A stretch of 64,000 nucleotides of DNA from Mycolicibacterium tokaiense. GTDB taxonomy: Bacteria; Actinomycetota; Actinomycetes; Mycobacteriales; Mycobacteriaceae. The notes beneath the pieces are model-generated. The model ran no database searches. It worked only from the letters and a program-made list of their open reading frames with translations, and was not told where the DNA came from. Below are positions 1 to 15,175 of this stretch, piece by piece (the stretch's first letter is position 1; the number at the start of each line of letters is the position of its first letter). The DNA is taken from the NCBI RefSeq assembly GCF_010725885.1, contig NZ_AP022600.1:5270001-5334000 (forward strand), written 5' to 3'. The position numbers and the translations under genes are program-made.

Positions 1-2367
<2,367 letters not shown>

Positions 2368-2371
<4 letters not shown>

Positions 2372-3233
2372 GAGGGGACCACCTTGGTACCTGCTCCTTC
2401 GTCGGTGAACAGTTCGGCGATCACGCAATGCTGCACCCGGCCGTCGATGACGTGCGCGCTGGGCACCCCGCCGTTGACCGCACGCAGACAGGCTTCGATC
2501 TTGGGCACCATGCCTGATTCCAGCCGCGGCAGCAGCGCGGTCAGCGCGTCGGTATCGATCTCGCTGACCAGCGAGGTGCGGTCGGGCCAGTCGGTGTAGA
2601 GACCTTCGACATCGGTGAGCATCAGCAGCTTTTCGGCACCCAGCGCCTCGGCCAGCGCCGCGGCGGCGGTGTCGGCGTTGATGTTGTGCACGACGCCGGT
2701 GATGTCCGGGGCGATGGTCGAGACCACCGGAATGCGCCCGGCGACGATCAGGTCCAGCAGCGACCCGGCGTTGACGGTCTCCACGTCCCCTACCAGGCCG
2801 ATGTCGGTGGCCACGCCGTCGACGGTGACGCTGCGGCGCACCGCGGTGAACAGCTGGGCATCTTCACCGGTGACACCGACGGCGTAGGGGCCGTGGGCAT
2901 TGATCAGGCCCACCAGCTCACGGCCCACCTGGCCGAAGAGCACCATGCGGGCGACGTCGAGCACCTCGGGAGTGGTGACCCGGAAGCCGCCCTTGAAATC
3001 GCCTGCGATGCCGAGCCTCTTGAGCATGGCCGAGATCTGCGGGCCGCCGCCATGCACCACCACCGGACGGATGCCGCAGTTGCGCAGGAACACCATGTCG
3101 TCGGCGAAGGCCTTCTTCAGGGTGTCGTCGGTCATGGCGTTGCCGCCGTACTTGACCACCACGATCTTGCCGTGCAGCTGCTTGAGCCACGGCAGCGCGC
3201 CGGCGAGCACCTGCGCCTTGGTGGTGATGGCGG

Positions 3234-3237
<4 letters not shown>
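2368..3237 (-). CDS. argB: Acetylglutamate kinase
   Basis: Phosphorylates N-acetylglutamate, second step of the acetylated arginine pathway and usually the arginine-feedback point. It has 289 residues of the amino-acid kinase fold: KYGGNAM near residues 29-35 (ATP phosphate binding), [11 protein letters not shown] near 60-70 (substrate and glycine-rich loop), and the C-terminal [15 protein letters not shown] and LTDVEGLY segments. An N-terminal helix region (about residues 1-25) is the kind found in arginine-sensitive hexameric enzymes, so feedback inhibition is likely by family. Both ends are 4-bp ATGA overlaps with argJ and argD. Confidence 0.97.
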
Positions 3238-5504
<2,267 letters not shown>

Positions 5505-5525
5505 CGCAAGCTCAAACCCATTAAC

Positions 5526-5587
5526 GCCGAGCAGACGCGAACTCGGATAATCTCTGGGCTCAGAGGCCGAGTTCGCGTCTGCTCGGC
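5526..5587 (-). terminator. Large perfect hairpin after pheT (probable terminator)
   Basis: Two perfectly complementary 21-base arms (5526-5546 and 5567-5587) flank a 20-base loop that itself holds a 5-bp stem (CTCTG/CAGAG at 5552-5556 and 5561-5565). On the minus strand the stem begins six bases after the pheT stop, the position of an intrinsic terminator. No U-tract follows, which is common in mycobacterial terminators. It would separate pheST transcription from argC, whose ARG box lies just beyond. Confidence 0.75.
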
Positions 5588-5593
5588 AAAACC

Positions 5594-8082
5594 TCAGCCC
5601 CGGAGTTCGGCGCCGATCCCGGCGGCTGCGGCGGCCACCGCGGCGTCGCGGGCCGCGCTGGCCTCGTCCTCGGTGAGCGTGCGGTCCGACGCCCGGAACC
5701 GCAGGGCCAGGGTCAGCGACTTGCGATCCTCGCCGACCTGAGGCCCGGTGTAGACGTCGAACAGCTGCACGCTCTCCAACAGTTCACCGGCACCCCCGCG
5801 GACGGCATCGATCACGGTCTGCGCGGGCACGTCCGCGCCCACCACCAGGCTGACGTCCTGGAACACCGCTGGGAACGGCGACACCCGCGGTGCAGGCAGT
5901 TGCTGGTCGATGGGCAGCGCGGTGAGATCCAGCTCGGCGGCGCAGGTGCCCTTCGGCAGACCGGCCCGCTCGATCACCGCGGGGTGCAGTTGCCCGGCGT
6001 AGCCGACGGCCACGCCGTCCACCAGCACCTCGGCGCAACGGCCCGGATGCCACGGCAGCTTGTCCGCCGCCTGGAAGGTGACGTCGACGCCGGCTGCGCG
6101 GGCGATCACCCGGACCGCCTCGAACGCGTCCGCGGCCTCGGCAGGACGCCCCGCGCCCCACGGTCCCCGCGGCTCGCGCAGCCCGCAGAGCACCACGCCG
6201 ACGTGCTGGGGCTGCAGCGGCAGCGACGCGTTCAGGCCCGCGAGCTCTTCGTCGGTGGGACGCCGGTCGGTGGGGATCAGCTCGACGGCCGCGGTGCGCT
6301 CGGTGGGCTGCACCACCTGGGCGATGGCAAACAGTGCGGTGTCGACGGCACCACGGGAGACGTTGCGGGACAACGCCTCCAGCAGCCCCGGCAACAATGT
6401 GGTGGCCAGGTGCGGCCGGTCGGCCTCGAGCGGGTTGAGCACCCGGGTGGTGGCACGCCGCGGATCGTCGGCCGGCAACCCCCACTGGTCGAACACCCCG
6501 GCCGGCAGGAACGGCGTCGGCAGGATCTCGACGTATCCCGACAGCGCCAGCGACTTGCCGACCGCGCGGCGACGCTGCTGCTCGGGAGTCAGCCCGCGGC
6601 CGGCGGGAGCGGTGGGCAGCACCGACGGAATGACGTCCAGGCCCTCCAGGCGCAGCACCTCCTCCACCAGATCGGCGGGTTGTTTGAGGTCGGGACGCCA
6701 GCTCGGCGGAGTCACAGTCAGCACGTTGCGCTCGTCGACGCTCACCGTCGCACCGATCTGTTGCAGCCGTGCGACCGAGGCGCCTTCGGGGTAGTGCACT
6801 CCGGCCGTGCGGTCGGGCAGATCGGCGGGCATCCGCACCGCCGCCGGCGACCAATCCTCGCGCGGTGGGTCGCCACGCCAATCGGTCAGCGTGGGTTCGA
6901 TTGTGCCACCGGCGATCTCAGCCAGCAGCCGGGAGCACCGGTCGATCGCCGCCACCGAGATGGCCGGGTCCACCGAACGCTCGTAGCGTCGGCCCGCTTC
7001 GCTGACCAGGTGCAGCCGGCGCTGGGTACGAGACACGGTCGCCGGATCCCAGATCGCGGCTTCGAGCAAGATGTCGGTGGAGTTGTCGTCGATCTCGGTG
7101 GTACCTGCGCCCATGATCCCGCCGATGGCCGCAGTGGCCGCGTCGTCGACGATCAGCACGTCACCGGGATCCAGGGTGCGTGTGACGTCGTCGAGGGTCA
7201 CCACCGTCTCCCCCGGCCGCGCGAAGCGGACGTCGAAGGCGCCGGTGATCCGGGTGCGGTCGTGGGCATGCATCGGGTGCCCGAGTTCGAGCATCACGTA
7301 GTTGGTGACGTCGACGGCGGGCGAGATCGGCCGGATACCGGACAGCAGCAGGCGCCGCCGCATCCACCACGGCGAGAGCGCATGCTGGTCGATGCCGGTC
7401 ACCGGGCGCAGCGCGAAGCGGCTCACGCCGGTGCCGGGCTGCACCGTCAACGGCCACGCCTCGCCCTCGACGGGCAGCGGTTCGACATCGGCGGGGTCGA
7501 CGAAGGGCAGGTCGAACGCGCAGGCGATCTCACGGGCGATCCCGCGCACCGACAATCCGTAGCCACGGTCGGGGGTGATCGCCAGGTCGAACACCACGTC
7601 GTCGAGGCCCAGCACGTCGTAGGCCGAATCCCCCGGTGCTGCGGTGTCCGGCGGTAGCACCATGATGCCGGAATGGTCGGCGCCGAAGCGCAGTTCGGCG
7701 GCCGAGCAGATCATGCCGTCGGAGATGCGCCCGTAGGTCTTGCGGGTCGCGATGGCGAAATCGCCGGGCAGAACCGCGCCGGGCAGCGCCACCACCACGG
7801 TGTCGCCGGCGACGAAATTACGTGCGCCGCAGACGATATCGCGCAAATCAGCTTCGCCGACGTCCACCTTGCAGGCGCGGATCGGCTTCTTGAACTCGGT
7901 CAGTTCCTCGATCTCGGTGACTTTGCCGATCACCAGCGGGCCGGTGACCGGTCCAAGGGTGATGACGTCCTCGACTTCGTGGCCGACCCGGATCAGCGCC
8001 TGTTCCAGTACCTCCGCCGAGACGTCCCAGTCGGGAGTTCCGGCGCGCACGACCTCACGCAACCAGCTGTAGGGCAGCTTCA

Positions 8083-8083
<1 letters not shown>
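5594..8083 (-). CDS. pheT: Phenylalanyl-tRNA synthetase beta subunit
   Basis: Beta chain of the (alpha-beta)2 enzyme that charges tRNA-Phe; it carries editing and tRNA-binding domains. It is 829 residues from the chosen start [12 protein letters not shown]. The N-terminal EMAP/OB-type tRNA-binding domain spans about 45-155, the B3/B4 editing core about 210-400, the B5 domain about 410-490, and the C-terminal anticodon-binding FDX-ACB domain about 735-829. The frame stays open 63 codons further upstream inside pheS; the ATG at 8083 overlaps the pheS stop by one base (TGATG), the usual pheST arrangement, so the shorter form is taken. Confidence 0.97.
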
Positions 8084-9180
<1,097 letters not shown>

Positions 9181-9186
9181 TCATAG

Positions 9187-10794
9187 GTGATGCGCTCGAG
9201 ATACCCTCGCGCCGTGGTCAGGGGAGTCATCGTCGCCGCCGTGTGGCTGCTGGCGGCCGCCGCGGGGCTGGCAGCGTCGGTGGTCAACCCGTGGTGGTGG
9301 CCGGTGGCGGGGGTGATCGCGGCCCTCGCGGCGGTGGGAACCGTGGATCTGCTGCAGACCCGGCACAGCATCCTGCGTAACTATCCGATCCTGGGCCACG
9401 CCCGGTTCGTGGCCGAGCGGATCCGGCCGGAGATCCGGCAGTACTTCGTGGAATCCGACACCGAGGCCACCCCCTTCGACCGGGAGACCCGCGATCTGGT
9501 TTATGAACGGTCCAAGGGGACCAAGGGCGACGAGCCGTTCGGGACGCTGCGCGACGTCAATGCCCTGGGATATGAGTTCCTGCGGCACTCGCTGCGGGCA
9601 ACGGTGGCCGCCGACGTGGCGCCACGGGTCCGACTCGGTGGCCCCGAATGCACCCAGCCCTATGACATCGCGCTGCTGAACGTATCGGCGATGAGTTTCG
9701 GTGCGCTGTCCGCCAACGCCATCGAAGCCCTCAACGGCGGTGCCGCCCGCGGGGGATTCGCCCACGACACCGGCGAGGGTGGCATCAGCCCCTACCATCT
9801 GCGCCTGGGCGGCGACTTGATCTGGGAGATCGGATCCGGCTACTTCGGCTGCCGCGACACCGACGGCCGATTCGATCCGCGACAATTCGCCGACAAGGCG
9901 AAACTTCCTGCTGTGAAAGCGATCTCGATCAAGTTGTCCCAGGGCGCCAAACCCGGCCTCGGCGGGGTGCTACCCGGCGCCAAGGTAAGCCCCGAGATCG
10001 CCGAAACCCGCGGTGTGCCGGTGGGACACACGGTGGTCTCACCCCCGGCACACACCGCTTTCGACACCCCGGTGGGACTGCTCGACTTCGTGGCCACGCT
10101 GCGACGGCTGTCCGGCGGGAAACCCGTCGGGTTCAAGCTCTGCGTGGGCGCACGCACCGAATTCCTGTCCATCTGCAAGGCCATGCTCGCCACCGGTGTC
10201 ACGCCGGACTTCGTGATCGTCGACGGTTCCGAGGGCGGCACCGGGGCCGCACCGCAAGAATTCGAGGACCACATGGGCATGCCCCTCACGGAGGGGCTGA
10301 TGCTGGTGCACAACGCCCTGGTCGGCGTGGGCGTGCGGGACCGGGTGCGGGTGGGCGCCTCGGGCAAGGTCGCCAGCGGCGTCGACATCGTGCGCCGGAT
10401 CATCCAGGGCGCGGACTTCACCATGTCGGCGCGGGCGATGATGTTCGCCGTCGGTTGCATCCAGGCGCTGTCCTGCCACACCAACCGCTGCCCCACCGGG
10501 GTGGCCACTCAGGACCCGGGCCGGGCCCGGGCCCTGTCGGTGCCCGACAAGACGCAACGCGTGTTCAACTTCCAGCGCGCGACAGTGGCCAGCGCCGCCC
10601 AGATCGTGGCGTCGATGGGGCTCGGCGGGTTCGATGAACTCTCCCCTGCCATGCTCAACCGCCGCATCGAGGGCCAGCGCACCCGTACCTACGCCGAGAT
10701 CTACGAGTGGCTGATGCCGGGCGAACTACTGGACGACCCGCCGGAATCGTGGCGCTCGGACTGGATCGCAGCCAGCGCCGACCAGTTCCGTTGA
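9187..10794 (+). CDS. FMN-binding glutamate-synthase-family protein, membrane-anchored
   Basis: 535 residues. Two N-terminal hydrophobic helices (about 10-28 and 34-50) are followed by a domain like the FMN/glutamate-synthase domain of GltB (FGALSANAIEALNGGA, KLSQGAKPGLGG, VDGSEGGTGAAP). The cysteines of GCIQALSCHTNRCPTG follow the C-x5-C-x4-C spacing that binds a 3Fe-4S cluster in glutamate synthase. There is no glutaminase domain, so it is not a complete glutamate synthase; related stand-alone proteins are of unsettled function. Start is GTG 9187 or the adjacent ATG 9190. It is divergent from pheS and convergent with the small gene after it. Confidence 0.85.
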   Translation: MMRSRYPRAVVRGVIVAAVWLLAAAAGLAASVVNPWWWPVAGVIAALAAVGTVDLLQTRHSILRNYPILGHARFVAERIRPEIRQYFVESDTEATPFDRETRDLVYERSKGTKGDEPFGTLRDVNALGYEFLRHSLRATVAADVAPRVRLGGPECTQPYDIALLNVSAMSFGALSANAIEALNGGAARGGFAHDTGEGGISPYHLRLGGDLIWEIGSGYFGCRDTDGRFDPRQFADKAKLPAVKAISIKLSQGAKPGLGGVLPGAKVSPEIAETRGVPVGHTVVSPPAHTAFDTPVGLLDFVATLRRLSGGKPVGFKLCVGARTEFLSICKAMLATGVTPDFVIVDGSEGGTGAAPQEFEDHMGMPLTEGLMLVHNALVGVGVRDRVRVGASGKVASGVDIVRRIIQGADFTMSARAMMFAVGCIQALSCHTNRCPTGVATQDPGRARALSVPDKTQRVFNFQRATVASAAQIVASMGLGGFDELSPAMLNRRIEGQRTRTYAEIYEWLMPGELLDDPPESWRSDWIAASADQFR

Positions 10795-10798
10795 GGCG

Positions 10799-10945
10799 TC
10801 AGCGCTCCCCGAATTCGTGGCGCTGGGCAATCGCGAGCAACTCCTCACGCACGGTCGACTGCGGCAGCTCGTTGATTCGCGCGTAGAGACGGCGCACCTG
10901 CCGGTTCCGCTTGTAGGAGGCACGGTACTTCGACAGGGACGACAT
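10799..10945 (-). CDS. Small basic hypothetical protein (48 residues)
   Basis: A 48-residue frame starts at ATG 10945 with AGGAG ten bases upstream and ends in TGA at 10799. The product begins MSSLSKYRASYKRNRQVRRL and is rich in Arg/Lys in its first half, followed by a short amphipathic helix with RINELPQSTVREEL. No membrane segment or cysteine is visible. The good ribosome-binding site and fit between two real genes make it a likely gene. No function is claimed; a nucleic-acid- or ribosome-associated role would be a guess from its charge. Confidence 0.65.
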   Translation of the reverse strand: MSSLSKYRASYKRNRQVRRLYARINELPQSTVREELLAIAQRHEFGER

Positions 10946-11094
10946 GGGTTTCTACTCCTTGATCACGTGGCGCCGGAGGTGGCACCACATAGGGGAACGC
11001 CCACATGCTCCGTGTTAATTCTGCGTTAATCAAGTTTCGGACTATGAGTTTGGTTACACCACAGGCAATTTCACCTCACCGGGTGTGACCCGGC

Positions 11095-11976
11095 TTACTG
11101 CTGGGCGTCGTCTGTGACGTCGCGTTGGGAACGCAGCTGATACATCACCAGATCGGCCGGGACACCGGAGGGCCTGGGCCCGAACACCTGCTTGCGCATG
11201 CGTTTCGGTGTGACGCCCAGCGCTGCGAGTTCGGTGGGTTCGATGCGCTCCAGTGTCGGCCCGGAGACCATCACCCCGCCCCGTACCGCCCGTGCCATCA
11301 CCCGGGCGGCGATGTTGACGTCCACACCCAGCCAGTCCCCGCCGAGACGCTGCGGGCGGCCGGTGTGCAGACCACATCGAATTCTCGGCGTATAGCCATC
11401 CACCTCAACAGCTTTGACCGCGTCGCGGGCCAACAACACGGCCGCTACCGCCACCTGGGGATCCCGGAACACCGCCATCAACCCGTCGCCCATCCGCTTG
11501 ACGATGTGACCGCCGCGATCGAGCAGCGGGGGCTCCACCGCCGCCGACACCTGGCGCAGCATCCGCAGTGTGGCATCGTCGCCGGCCTGCAGCGACCACT
11601 CCGAGAACCCGACCAGATCGGTGAACACGATGGTGACCTCGGGGTTGGCGGGCTTGCGGGACACCCGCTCGGTGAGCGCCTGCCACACCTGAAGCCCGGC
11701 CAGACTCACCTCTCGGGTGGCTGCGGCGCGCGCGCCCAGCAGCCGGTCGGCCGCTCGCGCCGCGACGCGTGGCCCTCCGTCGCCGGCCATGGACAGCGGG
11801 TCCCCGAATTCCGGGTCACCCGGCAGCGACCGACGGGCCCGCCGGATGAAGCCCACGACGCCGGGGTGGACGTTGGTGTCCTTGAGCCAATCGGCGAGGC
11901 CTCGCGACCCGTCCCGGGGCACAACCTCACCGGGGGTCACCTCGTCACGTCCGGCATCACCGGGCACGGGCTCCAT
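11095..11976 (-). CDS. Class III adenylate/guanylate cyclase
   Basis: 293 residues. The N-terminal about 110 residues are helical and charged, without membrane segments, and may be regulatory; the C-terminal cyclase homology domain spans about 112-285. Metal-binding aspartates are D120 (VFTDLVGFS) and D164 (KRMGDGLMAVF). K160 and D219 occupy the positions that select adenine, and N221 and R225 (DVNIAARV) the transition-state positions, so an active adenylate cyclase is predicted. By recollection of mycobacterial genomes, a cyclase of this type (Rv1647-like) lies near pheST; that is consistent but unchecked here. The ATG follows the MFS gene by 39 bp on the same strand. Confidence 0.88.
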   Translation of the reverse strand: MEPVPGDAGRDEVTPGEVVPRDGSRGLADWLKDTNVHPGVVGFIRRARRSLPGDPEFGDPLSMAGDGGPRVAARAADRLLGARAAATREVSLAGLQVWQALTERVSRKPANPEVTIVFTDLVGFSEWSLQAGDDATLRMLRQVSAAVEPPLLDRGGHIVKRMGDGLMAVFRDPQVAVAAVLLARDAVKAVEVDGYTPRIRCGLHTGRPQRLGGDWLGVDVNIAARVMARAVRGGVMVSGPTLERIEPTELAALGVTPKRMRKQVFGPRPSGVPADLVMYQLRSQRDVTDDAQQ

Positions 11977-12015
11977 TTGCGCAACAGTATGTGGTACCGC
12001 GAGAACCGGGCAACA

Positions 12016-13389
12016 TCACACCCGGGCGTCCCGGCGACGGGTGATCACCACCATCGCGGCCGGAATAGCAGCCAGGGCGAACACCACACCGGCCAGCACG
12101 ATGTAGGTCGTCACGCCCGCGGCAGAGCTGGCCGCGCCACCCGGGAGGCGGGTGGCCTTCAGCACTTCACCACCGGCGAAGGTGACCACCACCGAACCCA
12201 GCGCCATCACAACCGACACCATCCCGGCGGTGACCCCCTGACGCTGCGGCGTCTGCAGGCTGGTTGCCAGGTTGTAACCGGAGGCCCCCACCGCACCGGC
12301 CGCGACACCGATGGTGACGCCGCAGGCGACGGCCACCGACAGCACGGATGCCCCCACCACCATCGCGAAGGTGGCAACCGTTCCGAGGGCCACACCGGCG
12401 AGCAACGGCCACGCCGGGCCCACCCGTCCGGCCAGCCAGCCCGCGGCAGCCCCGCCGACCACGATGCCCAGGTTGGGCGCCGCGAGCAGCACTGCCACCG
12501 CGTTCCCGTCCCCCAGGCCATAGCCGAGGCGGGCTTCTGCCGGCACCTGAGCGATGATGCTGGTGAGCTGGAGCATGCTGCGGAACGCTCCCGCCGCCAG
12601 CACCACCGCCAACAATGTCAGCAGGATGGGCCGGGTGAGCGCCCGCAGATCGATGATGGGCTCGTCGAGGGTGCGCGCCAGCACCATCCAGCAGGCCAGT
12701 GCGGTCATCCCGGCCGCCGCGAGCGCCACCATCCCCCCGCTGAACCAACCGGCGTCGCCGCCGAGGCTCAGGTAGGCAAGCAGGGCGGCCAACCCACCGC
12801 CGAGCAGCAGCGCACCCGCCACGTCGACATGACCGGCGGTGCGAACGGGCGACTCCGGAACCACCAGGCGTACGCCCACCGCAGCTGTCGCCGCCAGCGT
12901 CGCAGCCACCAGGAACACGCTGCGGTGTCCGTAGGCATCGATCACCGGCTGCATCAGGAAGGGTTCGACGATGCCGATCACCGCCGACCCCGAGGTCACG
13001 ACGCCCACCACCGTCATTGCGGTGGCGGGGGCGCAGATCTGCAGCACCAGTGCAACTGTGAGGAACACTGCCGCGAAGGCTGCGCCTTGAAAGAACCGTC
13101 CCACCAAGAAGATCCAGAGGTTGGGCGCTACCAGGCACACCACGGCTCCGACGCAGGCCAGCCCCAGCGTGGTGATGAGGACGCGGCGTTTTCCGGCGAC
13201 GTCGGAGGCCTTGGCCAGGAGCGGGGACCAGATCGCCCCGGCGAGCAGGGCGCTGGTGCTCAGCCACGCGGCCTGATCGGTCCGGAACTGCTCGAGCAGC
13301 TGGGGCAGCACCATCATCGGCGAACCCACCGCCATGTCGGCGAGGACGTTGGCCAGGGTCAGGACCACCGCCCACCTGATGACCCTCAC
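12016..13389 (-). CDS. MFS transporter, drug-efflux type
   Basis: 457-residue integral membrane protein with about 14 hydrophobic segments and a motif-A-like loop (KASDVAGKRRVL) between helices 2 and 3, as in DHA2-type drug:proton antiporters. Start is the GTG at 13389, whose GTGA overlaps the stop of the FAD monooxygenase upstream; the open frame extends to 13551 but that leader is Arg-rich and overlaps the monooxygenase. Translational coupling suggests the enzyme modifies a compound that the transporter exports, both under the divergent TetR. The substrate is not evident. Confidence 0.86.
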   Translation of the reverse strand: MRVIRWAVVLTLANVLADMAVGSPMMVLPQLLEQFRTDQAAWLSTSALLAGAIWSPLLAKASDVAGKRRVLITTLGLACVGAVVCLVAPNLWIFLVGRFFQGAAFAAVFLTVALVLQICAPATAMTVVGVVTSGSAVIGIVEPFLMQPVIDAYGHRSVFLVAATLAATAAVGVRLVVPESPVRTAGHVDVAGALLLGGGLAALLAYLSLGGDAGWFSGGMVALAAAGMTALACWMVLARTLDEPIIDLRALTRPILLTLLAVVLAAGAFRSMLQLTSIIAQVPAEARLGYGLGDGNAVAVLLAAPNLGIVVGGAAAGWLAGRVGPAWPLLAGVALGTVATFAMVVGASVLSVAVACGVTIGVAAGAVGASGYNLATSLQTPQRQGVTAGMVSVVMALGSVVVTFAGGEVLKATRLPGGAASSAAGVTTYIVLAGVVFALAAIPAAMVVITRRRDARV

Positions 13390-14468
13390 CGCTGTTGCAG
13401 CGCGGTGTTGCGGGCGGCGATGGCGGCCCAGGTTGGCGGTAGCAGCCGGTCCGCTCCGGCGTGCACGGCGGCCTGCGCGGCGACGACGTACGGGCGTTGC
13501 CGCGCCTCGTAGTTCGCCAGCGCTCTGGTGGGGTCTGCGTCGCGGTGCCATTCCTGGGCGAGCAGGCGGGCGCCCAGCAACGCCAGCGAGGTGCCCCGTC
13601 CGGACAGGAATGCCGGGCAGTATCCGGCGTCACCGACCAGGACCACGCGGCCACGCCGCCAGGTCGGCAGGTGGACCTGGCTCGCGGAGGTGAAGTAGAA
13701 ATCCGGATCCGCCCGGGCCGCCTCGAGCAACTCCGGGATCCGCCACGAGTCGTGACCCGCGAACGCGGCGATGAGCAACTGCTTCTGGGCGTCCACATCC
13801 CGGTGGTCGTAAACCAGTTCCTGCGAACGGAATTGGAAGTTGACCATGGTGGCACCGCCGTACCGGAAGGTCCCCACCAGCCGGCCCGGGACGTTGTACA
13901 CCGAGTTGACCTCCTCGTCCGCCCCGCCGAGGTGGGCGAGCGCGAAGTACACCCCGAGGTGACGCACGTGATCGCGGTCGGGTCCGAACATCTGCCGCCG
14001 AACCGTTGAGTGCTGGCCGTCGGCGCCGATCACGAGGTCGTACCGGCCATCCTCGCCGGTGCAGAACGTGACGTCGCCTTCGTCGGTCAGGTGGGTGATC
14101 CACTGGTCGAACCGGAGGTCGACACGGTCCGCGACCGCGTCGGCGAGGGTCTGCACGAGGTCGCCGCGCAGGATCTCGAAGTCGTCGGCAGTCTCGTTGA
14201 CTTCGTCGATCGGAATGGGTGCGACGGGCACCCCGTACCTGTCGACGAATCGGGTGTTTTCCGACATCCGCACCCGTCGGGCCTGGAGTCGTGCAAGCAA
14301 CCCCAGGTCGGACACCGCTTCGATGGCGTCACCGCGGATGTCCACAGGAGTTCCCGAGGTCCGCAGCCCGCCGCCACGTTCGACGACGGTGACGTCGTGG
14401 CCGCGGGCCCCGAACTCGATGGCGCACGCCAAACCGGCGATCCCCGCCCCCGACACCAGAACTCTCAC
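13386..14468 (-). CDS. FAD-dependent monooxygenase (PHBH/TetX-like)
   Basis: 360-residue group A flavoprotein hydroxylase. The N-terminal Rossmann motif is GAGIAGLACAIEFGARGHDV, the mid-protein motif is DLVIGADGQHSTVRRQ, and the C-terminal FAD motif is VLVGDAGYCPAFLSGRGTSLAL. Such enzymes use NAD(P)H and oxygen to hydroxylate aromatic compounds or inactivate drugs. Start is taken at GTG 14468 behind GGAGG; the frame is open to 14561 but upstream codons lie over the operator. It forms a coupled pair with the MFS gene and is divergent from a TetR gene, a layout typical of inducible detoxification. Confidence 0.87.
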   Translation of the reverse strand: MRVLVSGAGIAGLACAIEFGARGHDVTVVERGGGLRTSGTPVDIRGDAIEAVSDLGLLARLQARRVRMSENTRFVDRYGVPVAPIPIDEVNETADDFEILRGDLVQTLADAVADRVDLRFDQWITHLTDEGDVTFCTGEDGRYDLVIGADGQHSTVRRQMFGPDRDHVRHLGVYFALAHLGGADEEVNSVYNVPGRLVGTFRYGGATMVNFQFRSQELVYDHRDVDAQKQLLIAAFAGHDSWRIPELLEAARADPDFYFTSASQVHLPTWRRGRVVLVGDAGYCPAFLSGRGTSLALLGARLLAQEWHRDADPTRALANYEARQRPYVVAAQAAVHAGADRLLPPTWAAIAARNTALQQR

Positions 14469-14479
14469 CAGACCTCCAC

Positions 14480-14502
14480 TAAAGCGACGATGTGTTGCTT
14501 TA
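14480..14502. promoter_or_regulatory. TetR-type operator between monooxygenase and TetR gene
   Basis: An inverted repeat with 9-base arms matching at 8 of 9 positions: TAAAGCGAC, five bases, GTTGCTTTA. It lies 12 bases upstream of the monooxygenase GTG and 82 bases upstream of the TetR ATG, as expected for a TetR protein repressing both its own gene and the divergent target. Confidence 0.65.
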
Positions 14503-14584
14503 ATGGAGCCTACGCACAAGCCCACTTGCTCTGCAAGAACAGCGCTGGGGACAATCGGCATCGAGAGGAGGCGCGAGCAGATCC

Positions 14585-15169
14585 ATGACCAGAGAGACCA
14601 CGCGACGCCCGGGCGGCCGCACCGCTCGCGTCCGCGAGCAGATCCTCGACGCGACGGCAGAATTGGTGGCTCGGGACGGACTCTCCGGCTTCCGCTACGA
14701 AGAGGTGGCAGAGAAAGCAGGCGTCCACAAGGCCAGCGTCTACCGCAACTGGCCGGACCGTGACGACCTGGCGGTGGCAGCGCTGCTGCGTTACGCCCAG
14801 GAGCTGGCCTCCGTGGCCGACAGCGGCGATCTGCAGACCGATCTGGTGGATTTCCTCACGGCGCTGGCCGCCGGGTTGCAGACACCTTTCGGGCGAACGC
14901 TCGAACGCGCCCTTCAGCCGGCCCCCGATGCCGCCGCAATCCAGACGTTGACCAAGGTGCTCGATCAGCGGGTCGCCGAGCTCCGGGACCGTCTGGACGC
15001 CGCCGTGCAGCGGGGCGAGATCCCTTCCGTCGACAGCGCCTTCCTCGGCGAAATGATCTCCGGCCCGGTACATCTGATCATCAATCGCGGAGTCCGAACA
15101 TTCACTCGCGCTGACGCCGAACGCATCGTCAGCGTCGTCCTGGCCGGCATTCGAGCCACTGCTCCTTGA
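14585..15169 (+). CDS. TetR-family transcriptional regulator
   Basis: 194 residues. The N-terminal TetR helix-turn-helix spans about 15-62 (VREQILDATAELVARDG, then YEEVAEKAGVHKASVYRNW). The C-terminal all-helical ligand domain resembles TetR_C_11/TetR_C-type domains and is not further identifiable. ATG 14585 follows GAGAGGAGG about 11 bases upstream. It is divergent from the monooxygenase-MFS pair and separated from it by the TAAAGC dyad, so it is the probable repressor of that pair. The second TetR gene begins only 59 bases after its stop. Confidence 0.9.
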   Translation: MTRETTRRPGGRTARVREQILDATAELVARDGLSGFRYEEVAEKAGVHKASVYRNWPDRDDLAVAALLRYAQELASVADSGDLQTDLVDFLTALAAGLQTPFGRTLERALQPAPDAAAIQTLTKVLDQRVAELRDRLDAAVQRGEIPSVDSAFLGEMISGPVHLIINRGVRTFTRADAERIVSVVLAGIRATAP

Positions 15170-15175
15170 CTCCCG

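Noticed and set aside
5900..7657. 585-codon plus-strand open frame inside pheT
   Set aside because: Antisense shadow of pheT caused by high GC; composition is Arg/Gly/His-rich with no domain, while pheT on the other strand is unambiguous.
9187..10794. Glutamate synthase large subunit
   Set aside because: The glutaminase and GXGXG domains are absent and two membrane helices are present; only the FMN/Fe-S core is shared.
11125..13512. 795-codon plus-strand open frame
   Set aside because: Runs antisense through the cyclase and MFS genes; low-complexity His/Gln/Gly-rich product without motifs.
12167..13855. 562-codon minus-strand open frame
   Set aside because: Alternative frame across the MFS and monooxygenase genes; Arg/Gly-rich text and no membrane helices.
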